Source: Pachyseris speciosa (taxonomy: Eukaryota; Cnidaria; Anthozoa; Scleractinia; Pachyseridae). Taken from it: 64,000 nt of DNA. Made by a program: the position numbers and the translations under genes. This document shows positions 23,899-33,896 of this stretch, one piece after another. The notes under the pieces are model-generated. The model had not been told where the DNA came from, did not search any database, and was given only the letters and a program-made list of their open reading frames with translations. Numbering within the stretch: the stretch's first letter is position 1; each line of letters begins with the position of its first letter. Location of the stretch: assembly GCA_016490735.1 (NCBI GenBank), contig JAEMWC010000672.1, positions 299,501-363,500 of the forward strand, written 5' to 3'.

Positions 23899-24292
23899 GG
23901 TGGCTCAAAATGGTTTCGCAATTCGTAAATATCGATACTCCCACATTTATTTATTTATTACATTTATTTAGTTATTTATTTATTCTCACATCCTTAAACA
24001 TGGTATGGTATTTGAAAACTTTGCAGAAAGATGAATCTTCATATGCTGATTGCAATTCGATAACAAAAAATGGGGGTCATCAGACTCGTTTTTGAGTTAA
24101 TGGCACATAAGGCCAAAATTAAGGGTGTTTCTAAGTGGCTGCACTGTTGCTATTGTAACCTTACATGTACAAAAATTGATCACAACTTGCTGAGAAATAA
24201 CTGGAAATTTTTTTGATACAATGTTCAAGAAAGAGAGTATTGATCCATCCAAGAGTTGGTGTTGAAAATTAAGGAAACCATTTTGAGCCACC
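23899..24292. mobile_element. TTAA-flanked TIR element (piggyBac-like MITE)
   Basis: The termini GGTGGCTCAAAATGG and CCATTTTGAGCCACC are perfect inverses. After removing the neighbouring TA-type insertion, the flanks read TTAA on both sides (right copy 24293-24296). TTAA duplication is the signature of piggyBac-type mobilisation. No coding capacity. Absent from gene B, where another element occupies the same TTAA. Confidence 0.75.
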
Positions 24293-24479
24293 TTAAGTCG
24301 GGCGCTTAATTTGCTAACGTCAGTTTCATTGCCTTGGAATGAACCTTCAACCAGTTGATTCAATCGACATCATTACATCTTGGGCAAAAGTATTTTTTTC
24401 GGAGTAAGCAACGTTAAGAAAGAAACGATTAGAATTGTTATTTGGAAAAGAAAAAAGACCCAACTCTTTAGCTATCGAC

Positions 24480-25345
24480 TTTTTTTACGTCGTTTTTGCA
24501 ATTTCCCGAGGATAGGAGGTCAAGACGATCTCGTTATTCTATATAAGGGGAAAGCGCAGAGATTTTGCTGCTCCACAACACCGAAGGCTCTAACTTTCTT
24601 GTCACGCTAGTCGCGATTTGTATGTGTGTTTTTCGAGCCATTTGCCAGCACAGAAGCTCCCTGCCTGGCATAACAGCAAGTGGGCCGCCGAAAGTGTTTG
24701 AGCGAGTCATGGCAACTCACGAGTGATGTTGTCTTTCTGGCCGTTGTGTGGATGGATTCCGGGACCTTGCAGGGCAGTTTTGGCGGGTTTTGACTTGTAA
24801 GTAATGCAATCGGTGCTATATTTTGTCAACAGGACTGGGTGGCTCTACACTTCCAAAAAATATCTGAAATGGAAATAGGTAGACTTCCATGCCGCCGTTA
24901 TGCAAAATTACCCTGAATTCCTTTCGGACACAAACGCGAACATGACAGACCAGTGACAGCAACTGAAATCAAATAGCGTTCTCCATGTCGCGCTAAAGAA
25001 GTGAGCAGGAAACTGTGGAACAGAATGCAAGAAGTGGATTCGAAGTTTGCTGCCAATGTAGACTTTCATCTTCAAGAGGATTTTTGTCAGTTACTACTTC
25101 AAAACAAAGTTGCGTGTTTTTGGTGTTGCCAGAGTGCGCTCGAAGTCAACATTTTTGGCTTTGGAACAGAATAAACGGTCATATTCAATGAAAACTGGAA
25201 GTTTTTAGTAAGTTTACTGGGTGATAAAGTCTAAACAACTGAGCAGTTGGCAATAAGAATTGTTTATTTCAACCATAGCCCGGTATTTCGGAAAGTTCAA
25301 AGCACTAACGGTGTTTATGACCAATATACTGGTCCCTGGTAGTTA
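24480..25345. mobile_element. Insertion in gene A intron 10 with dispersed repeat
   Basis: Compared with gene B, about 870 bp is inserted between GGAAAAGAAAAAAG and TTAAAGACGATTGCGAGAGC. Part of it (about 24690-24830) matches the complement of 37505-37735 and 42315-42545, with shared words GGATTCCGGGACCT and CTGGGTGGCTC. Probably a dispersed repeat of unknown class. Confidence 0.5.
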
Positions 25346-25596
25346 ATGAGTTAAAGACGATTGCGAGAGCTCAAAACGTCTCTAGTTTTTGCCAATCTAA
25401 CTCTTTTTAATCGACGTGTAATGACGAAAAACATAACCTGAAGGGTTTCCTGTAAAACCGCCGGCGGACATAGCTTTCCTAGCCAAGATATCGTTAAATT
25501 GCTGCAATCTTGCCCAGTTTTTGAACGCAATGTTCATTTTGTGTGCCTTATCCTGAACGGTAGACCTTTTTTATTCCGCTCATTCTGTTTGGGGTA

Positions 25597-26024
25597 CCGT
25601 AAAAGCTCTATTAAGCCCCCGTCTCTATTAACCCCCCCTCTCTAATAAGCCCCCCGTTTGGAAGTCGCTTTTTATAATAAGCTCCCCCTCTCTAATACCC
25701 CCCCCCCCCCTCTTTTGGAACATGAGATTTTGTTATGAGCCCCTCCTATTCCCTCTTACGAAATTCACTTCATGCAGCCCAGTTGGTTTACTTTTAACCA
25801 GTTATACACTCAAACACAATACTGTTTGTTGCTCTTTATTAAATAATCAATTTTCACTGCAGTTGTTTGAGTTTGGTGCAAAAACTATTATTAGACGAAA
25901 ACGGCGTGTTTGAGATTTCAAATAAGCCCCCCTTCTCTATTAAGCCCCCCTCTCTAATAAGCCCCCCCGTCAATAAGGCTTGAAATTAAGTAAGTCCCCC
26001 CGGGGGCTTAATAGAGCTTTTACG
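25597..26024. mobile_element. Non-autonomous element with CTCTAATAAGCCCCC subrepeats
   Basis: TIRs CGTAAAAGCTCTATTAAGCC and complement. Multiple internal CTCTAATAAGCCCCCC units lie next to both ends. Gene B has the uninterrupted site GGGGTAAGGCAGCC, giving a TA target duplication. It is a relative of the interrupted copy at 12810-14100. Confidence 0.8.
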
Positions 26025-26288
26025 TAATTCAGCCCTTTTTCCTTAGCGATTTTACGATACAGAACGTTAGTCGGATCAGCAGTTATTTCAGCTTGAAAAA
26101 CATTTGATGGTCATTTGATTTTTGTTACTCTAACGACGACCCTTTTTAAATCCTGACAGAGTAAAGTTTGTCTAGCCCAATAAAAATATAGCTTCTTGGA
26201 TTTAAATAAGGAGAGTTTAGCGCAGTGCATTGGGTGAGAAGAATGAAGCATTCGTAGTTTGTCTGGTTAGTATTGTGTTACTACTTAC

Positions 26289-26397
26289 CACTGACTGGGC
26301 ATCTGATCATTCAATGTAGAGACATTTAATTTCGGTTTGTCTCCCACGACACAAACGTTGCCTTTCATGTGGTTCACGTGCTGATGTACGTGATACT
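26289..26397 (-). CDS. Gene A exon 10
   Basis: A 109-nt exon with acceptor CTTTCTTTAG and donor GTAAGTAG. It encodes YHVHQHVNHMKGNVCVVGDK and continues to QMPSQ. Its entry and exit phases match exons 9 and 11. Gene B has the same length and nearly the same peptide. The peptide is not recognised. Confidence 0.7.
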
Positions 26398-26934
26398 CTA
26401 AAGAAAGATGAAGAAAAGTGTCATACAAATCCTACAATAAAAATCCTAAATACGCCAATTGACAAAGACCTCTACTCTTTGGAGCAAATGTGTTATATTT
26501 TTGACCCAACATGATTTAAATTGAAAGTGCAAAAATAACTGAGGAGACGAGCCATACTTGAGCAAAGTCACTGTTCCATAACAAAACAGATCTTTATTGA
26601 AAAAGGACAGTTATTTCTTTTCTAAAACTTGACGTAGAAGGGCCTATTGCCAGTTCCCTTCCTTAAGGCCTCCCTTTACCCTGTTCAGTAATATTTTAAC
26701 TAGTTGTTTTGGCCATCACAAAATCTGAACATTCGACACGGCAAAACTAAGACAGCGAACAAGAGAAAAATCAAATGAAGTAATTATCCTATCGGTAACC
26801 AGTGAAGGTCACCACTTGAAAGCGTTTAGACGCGAGTCATTATCATTATCTTCGCAGTTTGCTTCCCAGAAAACTCCTGCTGTAAACTTGCTTATCTAGT
26901 GTAAGAAGTAAGTGGAGGAACGAGTTGTTCTCAC

Positions 26935-27060
26935 CAATTTTTCCACACAGTATCCGCCCGTGTCTCTGTAACTGATCTATTGTACCCAAGTTGGTAGAGG
27001 CTACAGTAGGCGTCACCAGAGATAGAGCAGCTTGTTCAGGTGTTAGTTGGTCTCTCAAAC
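26935..27060 (-). CDS. Gene A exon 9 (duplicated short-exon module)
   Basis: A 126-nt symmetric (phase 1-1) exon encoding DQLTPEQAALSLVTPT... to HGRILCGKI, followed by GTGAGAAC. It is homologous to exon 8 (DQL-P, LG-D, GRI-C pattern), so the two arose by internal exon duplication. Conserved in gene B. Confidence 0.75.
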
Positions 27061-27254
27061 CTAACGAAACAAAGCGAGGACGGAGGAGGCAGGAAATTCA
27101 GTGAAACGGAAGGCACCATACTTAAAGGAAGTTATATTTTTCTTGTTTGAATTGTTATACGGATATGTTGGGAAAGATTCATAATTTTCTGGACAATTCA
27201 TTTACTAGGAGACCCTGCCGTAGATTGATCTATTTTTTTGAGCATTTACATTAC

Positions 27255-27371
27255 CAGTTGTCTCACACTGAATCCTCCCGTCTCTCCGAAAGTGATCTAA
27301 TGCACCTAAGTCGGCAGCGTTTGTCGCCAGTAAGGGAGCTGTGTCCATAGGCACCAATTGATCTCCAAAAC
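27255..27371 (-). CDS. Gene A exon 8 (duplicated short-exon module)
   Basis: A 117-nt symmetric (phase 1-1) exon encoding FGDQLVPMDTAPLL... to RDGRIQCETT, with donor GTAATG and acceptor GTTAG. It aligns along its length with exon 9. Gene B's copy lacks 39 nt in frame. Confidence 0.7.
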
Positions 27372-27919
27372 CTAACGAAACAAAATGGCGGCAGGGAATT
27401 CTGTCAAGCTTGAGCTAGCCGCCTCGAGATTCGAAATACAATTTAAAACAGCAAAGAATCTCTAACAAAATTTGATTAACCGACTTTTGCTTTCTCCGAT
27501 CAAATGGTAATTATAACATATATTTAATCAAATTCTACTGCACGAGCAACTCCCACGCATCTTTCGCGCTCTCCAAACTTCCCGCATGCTTCATATCTCG
27601 ATGAATGCATGCTGACGCATGAACAAATTGTTAAATGTTTGTTGAAATTTGTAAAGCGGTCTTTCAGGTTTCTTATGGCTGAAGACTTTGAGTTCGCCTC
27701 CTTGGATGACCGAAGAATGCATCAGTAACGATTAGTAGCCAAGATTGTTACATATTGACGTATGTTACCTCCAAACTGAAAGCCGAGCAGTTCGAATTAT
27801 AAACATCTATCCGTAAATTCAATGACTATACCTCTATACCTCGTCAGAACAAGCAAACAAGTCGAAACAAAGAATAAATTAATCGATCTGAAATCGAGCC
27901 ACATAATAAGTAAACTTAC

Positions 27920-29296
27920 CAACAAATTTTTCCGCTGGTATACAAGCCCCATCAGCGGATGAATCAGCAAAACAGACAAAATCCTTGCTGTCAAGACTAA
28001 GTGCCTCGGACCCCCATTTGTAAAACAGGCGAAGCGCCAGGACCCTTTTTGCCTCGGAAGTAACAGATTGTATCGTTAGGTGGCACTGGGTGACTTCTGA
28101 CCGCCTAAAATCCACGACGTCTTGGCTCAATTTTCGTTTGAGGACGTCTAATGCCTCAATGACTTTCTTTCTTAGCGTTGAGCAAAGAACCACAAGAAGA
28201 TTGTCTGTATCTTCTTCTTTAACCTTGTTTGCCGCAACACCAGTGACATCGACCATACATCCATCGAATGCTTCCTCAGCAGATGCTTTAAGAATCACAA
28301 CTGACTGGAATGCTCCTTTCTTGCAAATGCGTCCATTGACGTGTACAAATGCACTTGCATGAAGTTGTAGCTCATCCTCCGATTCCTTGCTAATCTCAAA
28401 CCACTGAGAGTATGTCTGTTGGTATCTGTCGTACTGTACGTTTTCATTATTATTATTCTCCCCGACGCAGGATACGGGAGAATTTGTCGAGGCGGTGAGT
28501 TCAAATCGCACCAGTTTCGATGGACTAGACCTGGCGAAATGAATCAGACTCAATGACACGTCAGAAAAGTCACGCTTTAACACGTCATCTGCGGTGTCCT
28601 CCTGATCGGACATGATGTACTTCAGACGGCGTGAGAACAGTTCCAATCTCTTGTGCAGTCTAATGTCTTGGGGACAATGCAGGAAAAAGGGCTTCAGGAA
28701 GTTCAACATGGAAAGAATTGCCAACGTTTCGCCCCATGCGTTAATCTCAGCCGGAGGCTTTTTTCTACAGTTTTCGTGGCACAACTGCTCAAGAATTTCG
28801 CACACAACACATAAAAGACGTATTATTCTTACGCTTTGTTCAGCCTCTCGCGCATCTGACAAAGACTGTTTCAGTGTTTCCTCGCAGAGCCCTTTTAAGC
28901 CATTTTGCACTTCTAAAACCCTCTCATACGCAAAGACATCCTTGACGTTTTGAATGAGATGAGGAACAATGGATAGGAAAGTTTCACTGATTGATTCTTC
29001 TGTGTCTTCTGTGGACGAGCACACTTGTCGGTATTTCCGCGCAATGTCTTTGGATATTATTCTGCGGTTCTCAAGGTAACCTACATGATTTGTGGACAGA
29101 GTTGCTCTTTGGATTCCTTCCTCAGAATCTTCCAACTCCATGCAACAGTCCCTCAGCACTACCTTGCAAAGAGCTTGAATTTGAACGCTGAAATACTTCA
29201 TCAGGTCTGAATTCTCGCCCTGTGAACCCGAGATCTTGGTTGCTAACTCCCTCAACTGTCTGATGTGCATCTGTCCTCTTTGCGTTACTTTGTAGC
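27920..29296 (-). CDS. Gene A exon 7: unrecognised ~458-aa C-terminal region
   Basis: A single open exon of 1,377 nt between acceptor TACTACAG and donor GTAAGTTT. The first half looks helical, with Leu-rich segments such as LCVVCEILEQLCHENC. The second half has a mixed strand-like composition, with words SQWFEISKESEDELQLHA, NGRICKKGAFQSVVILK, LFYKWGSEAL and DFVCFAD. I do not recognise a family. Gene B's copy is about 75-80% similar by eye, with in-frame indels and one frameshift. The position after a death domain suggests an effector or regulatory region, but this is not shown. Confidence 0.8.
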
Positions 29297-29563
29297 CTGT
29301 AGTAACAATAAAATATTTGCGTTAATTGAAAGTGGCCAGCAAACGTGCCAATCACAATAACTAGCCAAAACCGAAAGAAGGCTATTTCCTCTTTGTTAGT
29401 CTTGTTTGATAATCATTACTTTCATTATGTGACGTGTCCTGAAGGAAAAAGTGTTTTATCAAAAAGTAATGACACCTTTATCTAAAGTTAACTTATCCCG
29501 TTGTTCGAGCTCCATATTAAAAGAAGAGAAGAACAGATTTGCAGAAATATCTAGACCACTAAC

Positions 29564-29794
29564 CTTCTGGTTTTAGCATCTCAAGATCCTTCCTGAGTGT
29601 AGCAATATCTTTAACTCCGTCGTTCTCCTTCAACCAGTGCTGCAAGATCATTTCAAGTTGTTCGTCTTCTTCCTTCCGGGACTTCTTCACCAGAGTCACT
29701 AATTCTTCGGGCATCTTTACCAAGTGAGCAATGGGCATCAGATTGAAAATAACTCTTTTTACACCCAGCAAGCTCCTTACGTAACCGCATAAAT
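29564..29794 (-). CDS. Gene A exon 6: death-domain-like fold
   Basis: A 231-nt exon (phase 1-1) reading DLCGYVRSLLGVKR, then EDEQLEMILQHWLKEND, DIATLRKDLEMLK. The order of helices, the late W in a QML-x-W-like motif and the final L-x-x-L-L helix fit a death domain, a homotypic protein-interaction fold used in apoptosis and immune signalling. Its place directly after ZU5-UPA repeats the order of UNC5 and PIDD proteins, which supports the call. Same length in gene B. Confidence 0.75.
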
Positions 29795-30925
29795 CTGTAA
29801 AAGAAGAAATAAAGGTGGTTGTAAGTCAGCAGCACTGTGCAGGCCCTTTTTTAATTGGGCCTCTCAATCATGGCATTTGTTTAGCTGCACAATGGTGGAC
29901 AACTCAAGAGCAATTTCCTCGAGCGTTATTTTGCTAATTCGCCTCCATATTATGCATCCGTCAATTCCAAAAGCGCCCACCCTCTGCCCTCCCCCCCCCC
30001 CACCCGGTAAACCCCAGGCATTTCAACTTTTTTGAAAAAGTTTGATCAAATGTCCCGCTGTGTTTCCAGTTTACACGGTCAAATTCCCCACCGTCAGGAC
30101 CTCAAAAAGGGCAAATCAAGTATACATGTATAGCATTTCACTCGTCGCATGAAGCATTTAGGCACGCTCCCCGCTCATAGTAAATATTTTAATATAAAAT
30201 CACTTACCTTTGGAAACAAAATCCGAACAATTTTGGGCCAAAACTCTTTTGGTCCAAACTTTGGTCCAAACTTTGAATAAACTTTGAATAAAGGCATATC
30301 AACCGTATAAAATTATTTAGTAAACAACGGAAAACCTACGCGGAATCTTGAATCCAAGGGATGAAAACGGCTTCTGTGGTGAATGAATGAATATTTGCGC
30401 GCGAACGACAAGCGAAACCCTTTAGCTTACGACCGACGACCAGTATTTAGTCGATAGTCAAATGCCCCATCGTGCGAGACACATGTCGAGTCAAATGAAT
30501 GGGGATGCATATGGGTGCTTTTGGGATTGACTGATACGTTATAGCATTAGTTTGTTCTCGAAGACTCGCAAGGACCCTTGAAGTCAAGCAAAGCATATGA
30601 CCACGTTCTAATTTGATGAGCCTCAAATTAAAAACCCTTTCCATTTTACGGATCCTTATGTTTTCGTGATCGGTGATACGTTCATGTGACGTTAGTTACA
30701 TCATCTTATTTTTATATAAATTACTGGGACTTACTTATTCCCATACCTTTATGATAACATATTACCAGAAGCTTAGTATTCCAACGCACAGATACACTTA
30801 AAAATTGCACGTTTTTCCTTCCACTTCACTTTAGTTGTTAGGTCCATTCTAGATGCGGATCAATTCTAAAGCTTGTATGATTTTTCGAGACATGGCTGAT
30901 AAGCGGCTCTATCATTATTACTCAC

Positions 30926-31861
30926 CCATTTCGCAGACATGCCTCGCACAGCGATGTCCATACCCTCCTTGTACACTGATCGTGCCACACAAAATTCTGA
31001 CGTCTTCCGTCCATTCCAAAGGAAGTCGGAAGACCTCTCCCGTGTTCCACCAAACGCTGGAATGTACTGTGAAATCAAAACTTTCTTGTCTACTTTCAGC
31101 CAAATGGTAGTCTTTCCCAAGATGAACAGAAACCTTTAGATCTTCACCGTTGTAAACTCGTTTTTCTCCTTCTCCGTCTAGAGAACGTACATGTAGCTCT
31201 CTGAATCCTTCAGCTTTAAGTTGCACTAACGCAGAGGTTTCCTGCTCTTGGTAGAACTGCTCACTGTAAACGTCTTGGCTCACAAAGAGTAATGCAAGCT
31301 CTTCGCGCAATGAGTTCTTGTTTATCAACACTGATATGGTGTAATTAAATGGCAGCACGTTTAACCTGTAAACAATGTCTTTGGTGAGGATCGCGGTCAT
31401 TTTCTGCAATCTTATTAAAGCTGTTATAACTGAAAAATGGTCAATTTCCATGGTCACTTCTGCATTCTTCTCATCCATCTTTGAGTTGTTAGTGATGTCC
31501 TGCCAGATGATCTTTCCGTCTCGGGCCTCTGTACCATGCAAAATGAAAACTTCGTCAGAGTGGAAATTCTTGAGTTTGAGCTTGGCTGTCAACCTGACAG
31601 GTTTCTTGAAAACGTGACCATTGGGCTTAAGGTTAATGATGGGCGACCCAAACATGACATCGTTTTCAAGATCTCTTTGAAGTAGTATACCATAGTACTT
31701 TGATGAGTCTTCTAATGTAATCTTTATGGTCTTGGGATCGTCCACAGCTCCTCGAGGGCACACCAATTTGACACCCTCACCAACCACTACACCACCCTCA
31801 CTGGTAACGATGTTTGAATAAGTGACTTTGTCCTTCCATGTTGACTTGTTCTTGATGCTCC
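30926..31861 (-). CDS. Gene A exon 5: ZU5 and UPA domains
   Basis: A 936-nt open exon. The first about 100 residues are a ZU5 domain: SEGGVVVGEGVKLVCPRGAV, then NLKPNGHVFKKPVRLTAKL. A UPA-like region follows, beginning around WQDIT...HFSVITALIRLQ and running to GTISVQGGYGHRC. In UNC5, ankyrin and PIDD these two domains form a module that can hold or release an adjacent death domain. PIDD self-cleaves in this region, but I do not see an obvious HFS cleavage motif copy other than the HFSV context. The exon is exactly as long in gene B. Confidence 0.85.
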
Positions 31862-32325
31862 CTGTTAAGTTGTATTTCGAACAAGAAAAAAAATGGAATA
31901 CATGTACTGAAAAGTCTATTAGCATGGTGGGGATTATGTTCAACTGAACACTAAAAGCTCGTGTAAACGCTCCTAACCGCAATTGCTGGGCAAAAGATGC
32001 TAGACGCATTTGCACAACGTGTTTAGGTGTTAGTGGGAGTAGTTGTTTCCACGGACCTTAACACTGGCGACCTCACTTTCACGAAAGAAGGAATAGACAG
32101 AAACAACCTCCTTTCTTGCTGTTGTCCAATGTTAGAAAATACAATGGGCGAGGCGCTTCACGTGGGTTGCTTTAATTTATTTAGAAGCAGCATTGGTTGG
32201 AAAAGATCTCATTGGTGTTGGTGTGACAAAAGATGCTCACTGGCCTTCTGTTGAACTCACTTGGCCAATTAAGGCGATTACATTTATATTCATATGATTA
32301 TAAATCGCTTTACACTGAGAATTAC

Positions 32326-32368
32326 CTTCTGCCGTCAGTGGTCCACTGTGTGAAAATTGTGGCTTTCT
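32326..32368 (-). CDS. Gene A exon 4 (43 nt)
   Basis: A tiny exon between TCTTTTCCAG and GTAATT, encoding RKPQFSHSGPLTAE in phase 0-1. Gene B has the same length, with GKLEFSETGSLTAE. Confidence 0.65.
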
Positions 32369-32518
32369 CTGGAAAAGACAGAATCAGTTTACTGCTCTCT
32401 ATCTTGAGAGAGTCGTACCATTCATTGCACAGAATCCAAACAACTTTTGGGAACCTCAAGGATGCTTTAATTACATTGTTTTTCTTTTACATGAAAAACC
32501 AAAACAATGATAACCTAC

Positions 32519-32537
32519 CCCATCAAGAGAAAGTGAA
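32519..32537 (-). CDS. Gene A exon 3: 19-nt microexon
   Basis: Nineteen nucleotides between acceptor CTTCCTTTAG and donor GTAGGT, adding S-S-L-S-L-D-G across the split codon. It is needed to bring exon 2 (ending phase 2) into the phase-0 entry of exon 4. Gene B has a 19-nt counterpart in the same place. Confidence 0.6.
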
Positions 32538-32924
32538 CTAAAGGAAGGAACATCCACAACATCCTCAGCTCTAGGATGCCTAGAGAGGGCAACAGAAACG
32601 TTATTTTCCCACTTACTTCACATCATGAATGGTAATGAAATTTGATAGATCGCAACTAACGTTTCATTATGAATTACACGCGAGAGCATAAATTGTGCGT
32701 CCGTGAACGTCCTCAGGCTGTTTTCCTACTAACACAGAACTCCAAAGCTAAAAATGTTAAAGTATTTATGCATATACCAAAGAGAATCTCGTTAAGCGTG
32801 TTTGTGTGCTTATTTTTAAAAATTCTGTCCATTAATTGTATTAACGAAAATATCTAAACGAAGTGCCAGATTTTCCGCTTACATATTTGTTTAAAGATTT
32901 TAGTTTAAAGAAGCCGATACAAAC

Positions 32925-33084
32925 CTGGCAGTTGATTGCTCCTCCGAATTGCCCTCAAAGTTATCTTCGCGTACTTGAAGTTTCTTTTCGGACTGGTTAT
33001 AGCAAATATTGCTTCCATTGTCGTTTCCAGCAGCACTGGCATTGTTTATTTTGACAGGTGTGACGCGAGGCAGTTTTTCGGTTT
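32925..33084 (-). CDS. Gene A exon 2 (linker)
   Basis: A 160-nt exon, entry phase 1 and exit phase 2, encoding a polar linker ending KLQVREDNFEGNSEEQS. Probably disordered. The last 20 residues are the best conserved between the two genes. Confidence 0.7.
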
Positions 33085-33896
33085 CTAAAAGGTTTAAAAG
33101 ACAAGGTTATCAGCTAAACCGAACGAGAAAAAAATAGGGCCAAAATGACGCAAGAGACCACACCAAAATCAGAAGTAAAGCACGGGGTAAAGAGCTCTGG
33201 CTATAAACGGAACACTCTTTTTTTTAAAGAAAACCCGAAAAATATTCGTTCAGTACCTTAAAAGAAGTAAATTAAAGTGATGAAGTAACTGGCTTTGTGG
33301 TGTTTACGGTGCTTACCCTTATTCGTTACGTTGTCGGTCAAAAGCAGCAGGAGAAGAGAGTGTACATTTGTCTCCTCGTCCACAAGGTATGGTCATATAG
33401 CCTACTATTTGACAGTCATGCCAAGAAAAACTTAACTATGATCGAGAAAACAAATTTGGGGAGATGGTCTGAAACTGAAGTAATCTGTCAGGGAGGGAGA
33501 TCTTTGGATGGCCAAGAAATGGGTACTGCTGTACGGTCGTCTGTTCGTCCTTGGGAAGTATTTCCCTATCAAGTACTAAGCCAGTACTTATAGCACCGTT
33601 TGGATCGTTATTCAGACATCCTCCTGTCTGAAACCGACAAAAGCTTTGGGGTTGTTTAGATAGAAATAGATTATATGCTAAATCACTCATACTCATGTTC
33701 ACGTAAAAGGTACCATTATTTTTTACAATTAGTGAATTATAGTACAAAACATTCAGGACGCATGTTACCCCTTCGTAACTGAAAGTGTTACTATTATAAA
33801 AACGTACCCTATCGTTATGTCATTCAATATGCATTATTCTTGCTTCATAAAAGCTTAATTCTAACGTTTCCTCAGGGAATCACAACGTGTGCTTAC

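Noticed and set aside
28090..28362. Plus-strand ORFs antisense to exon 7 (also 53469-53693)
   Set aside because: They mirror the coding exon on the other strand and are explained by its codon use.
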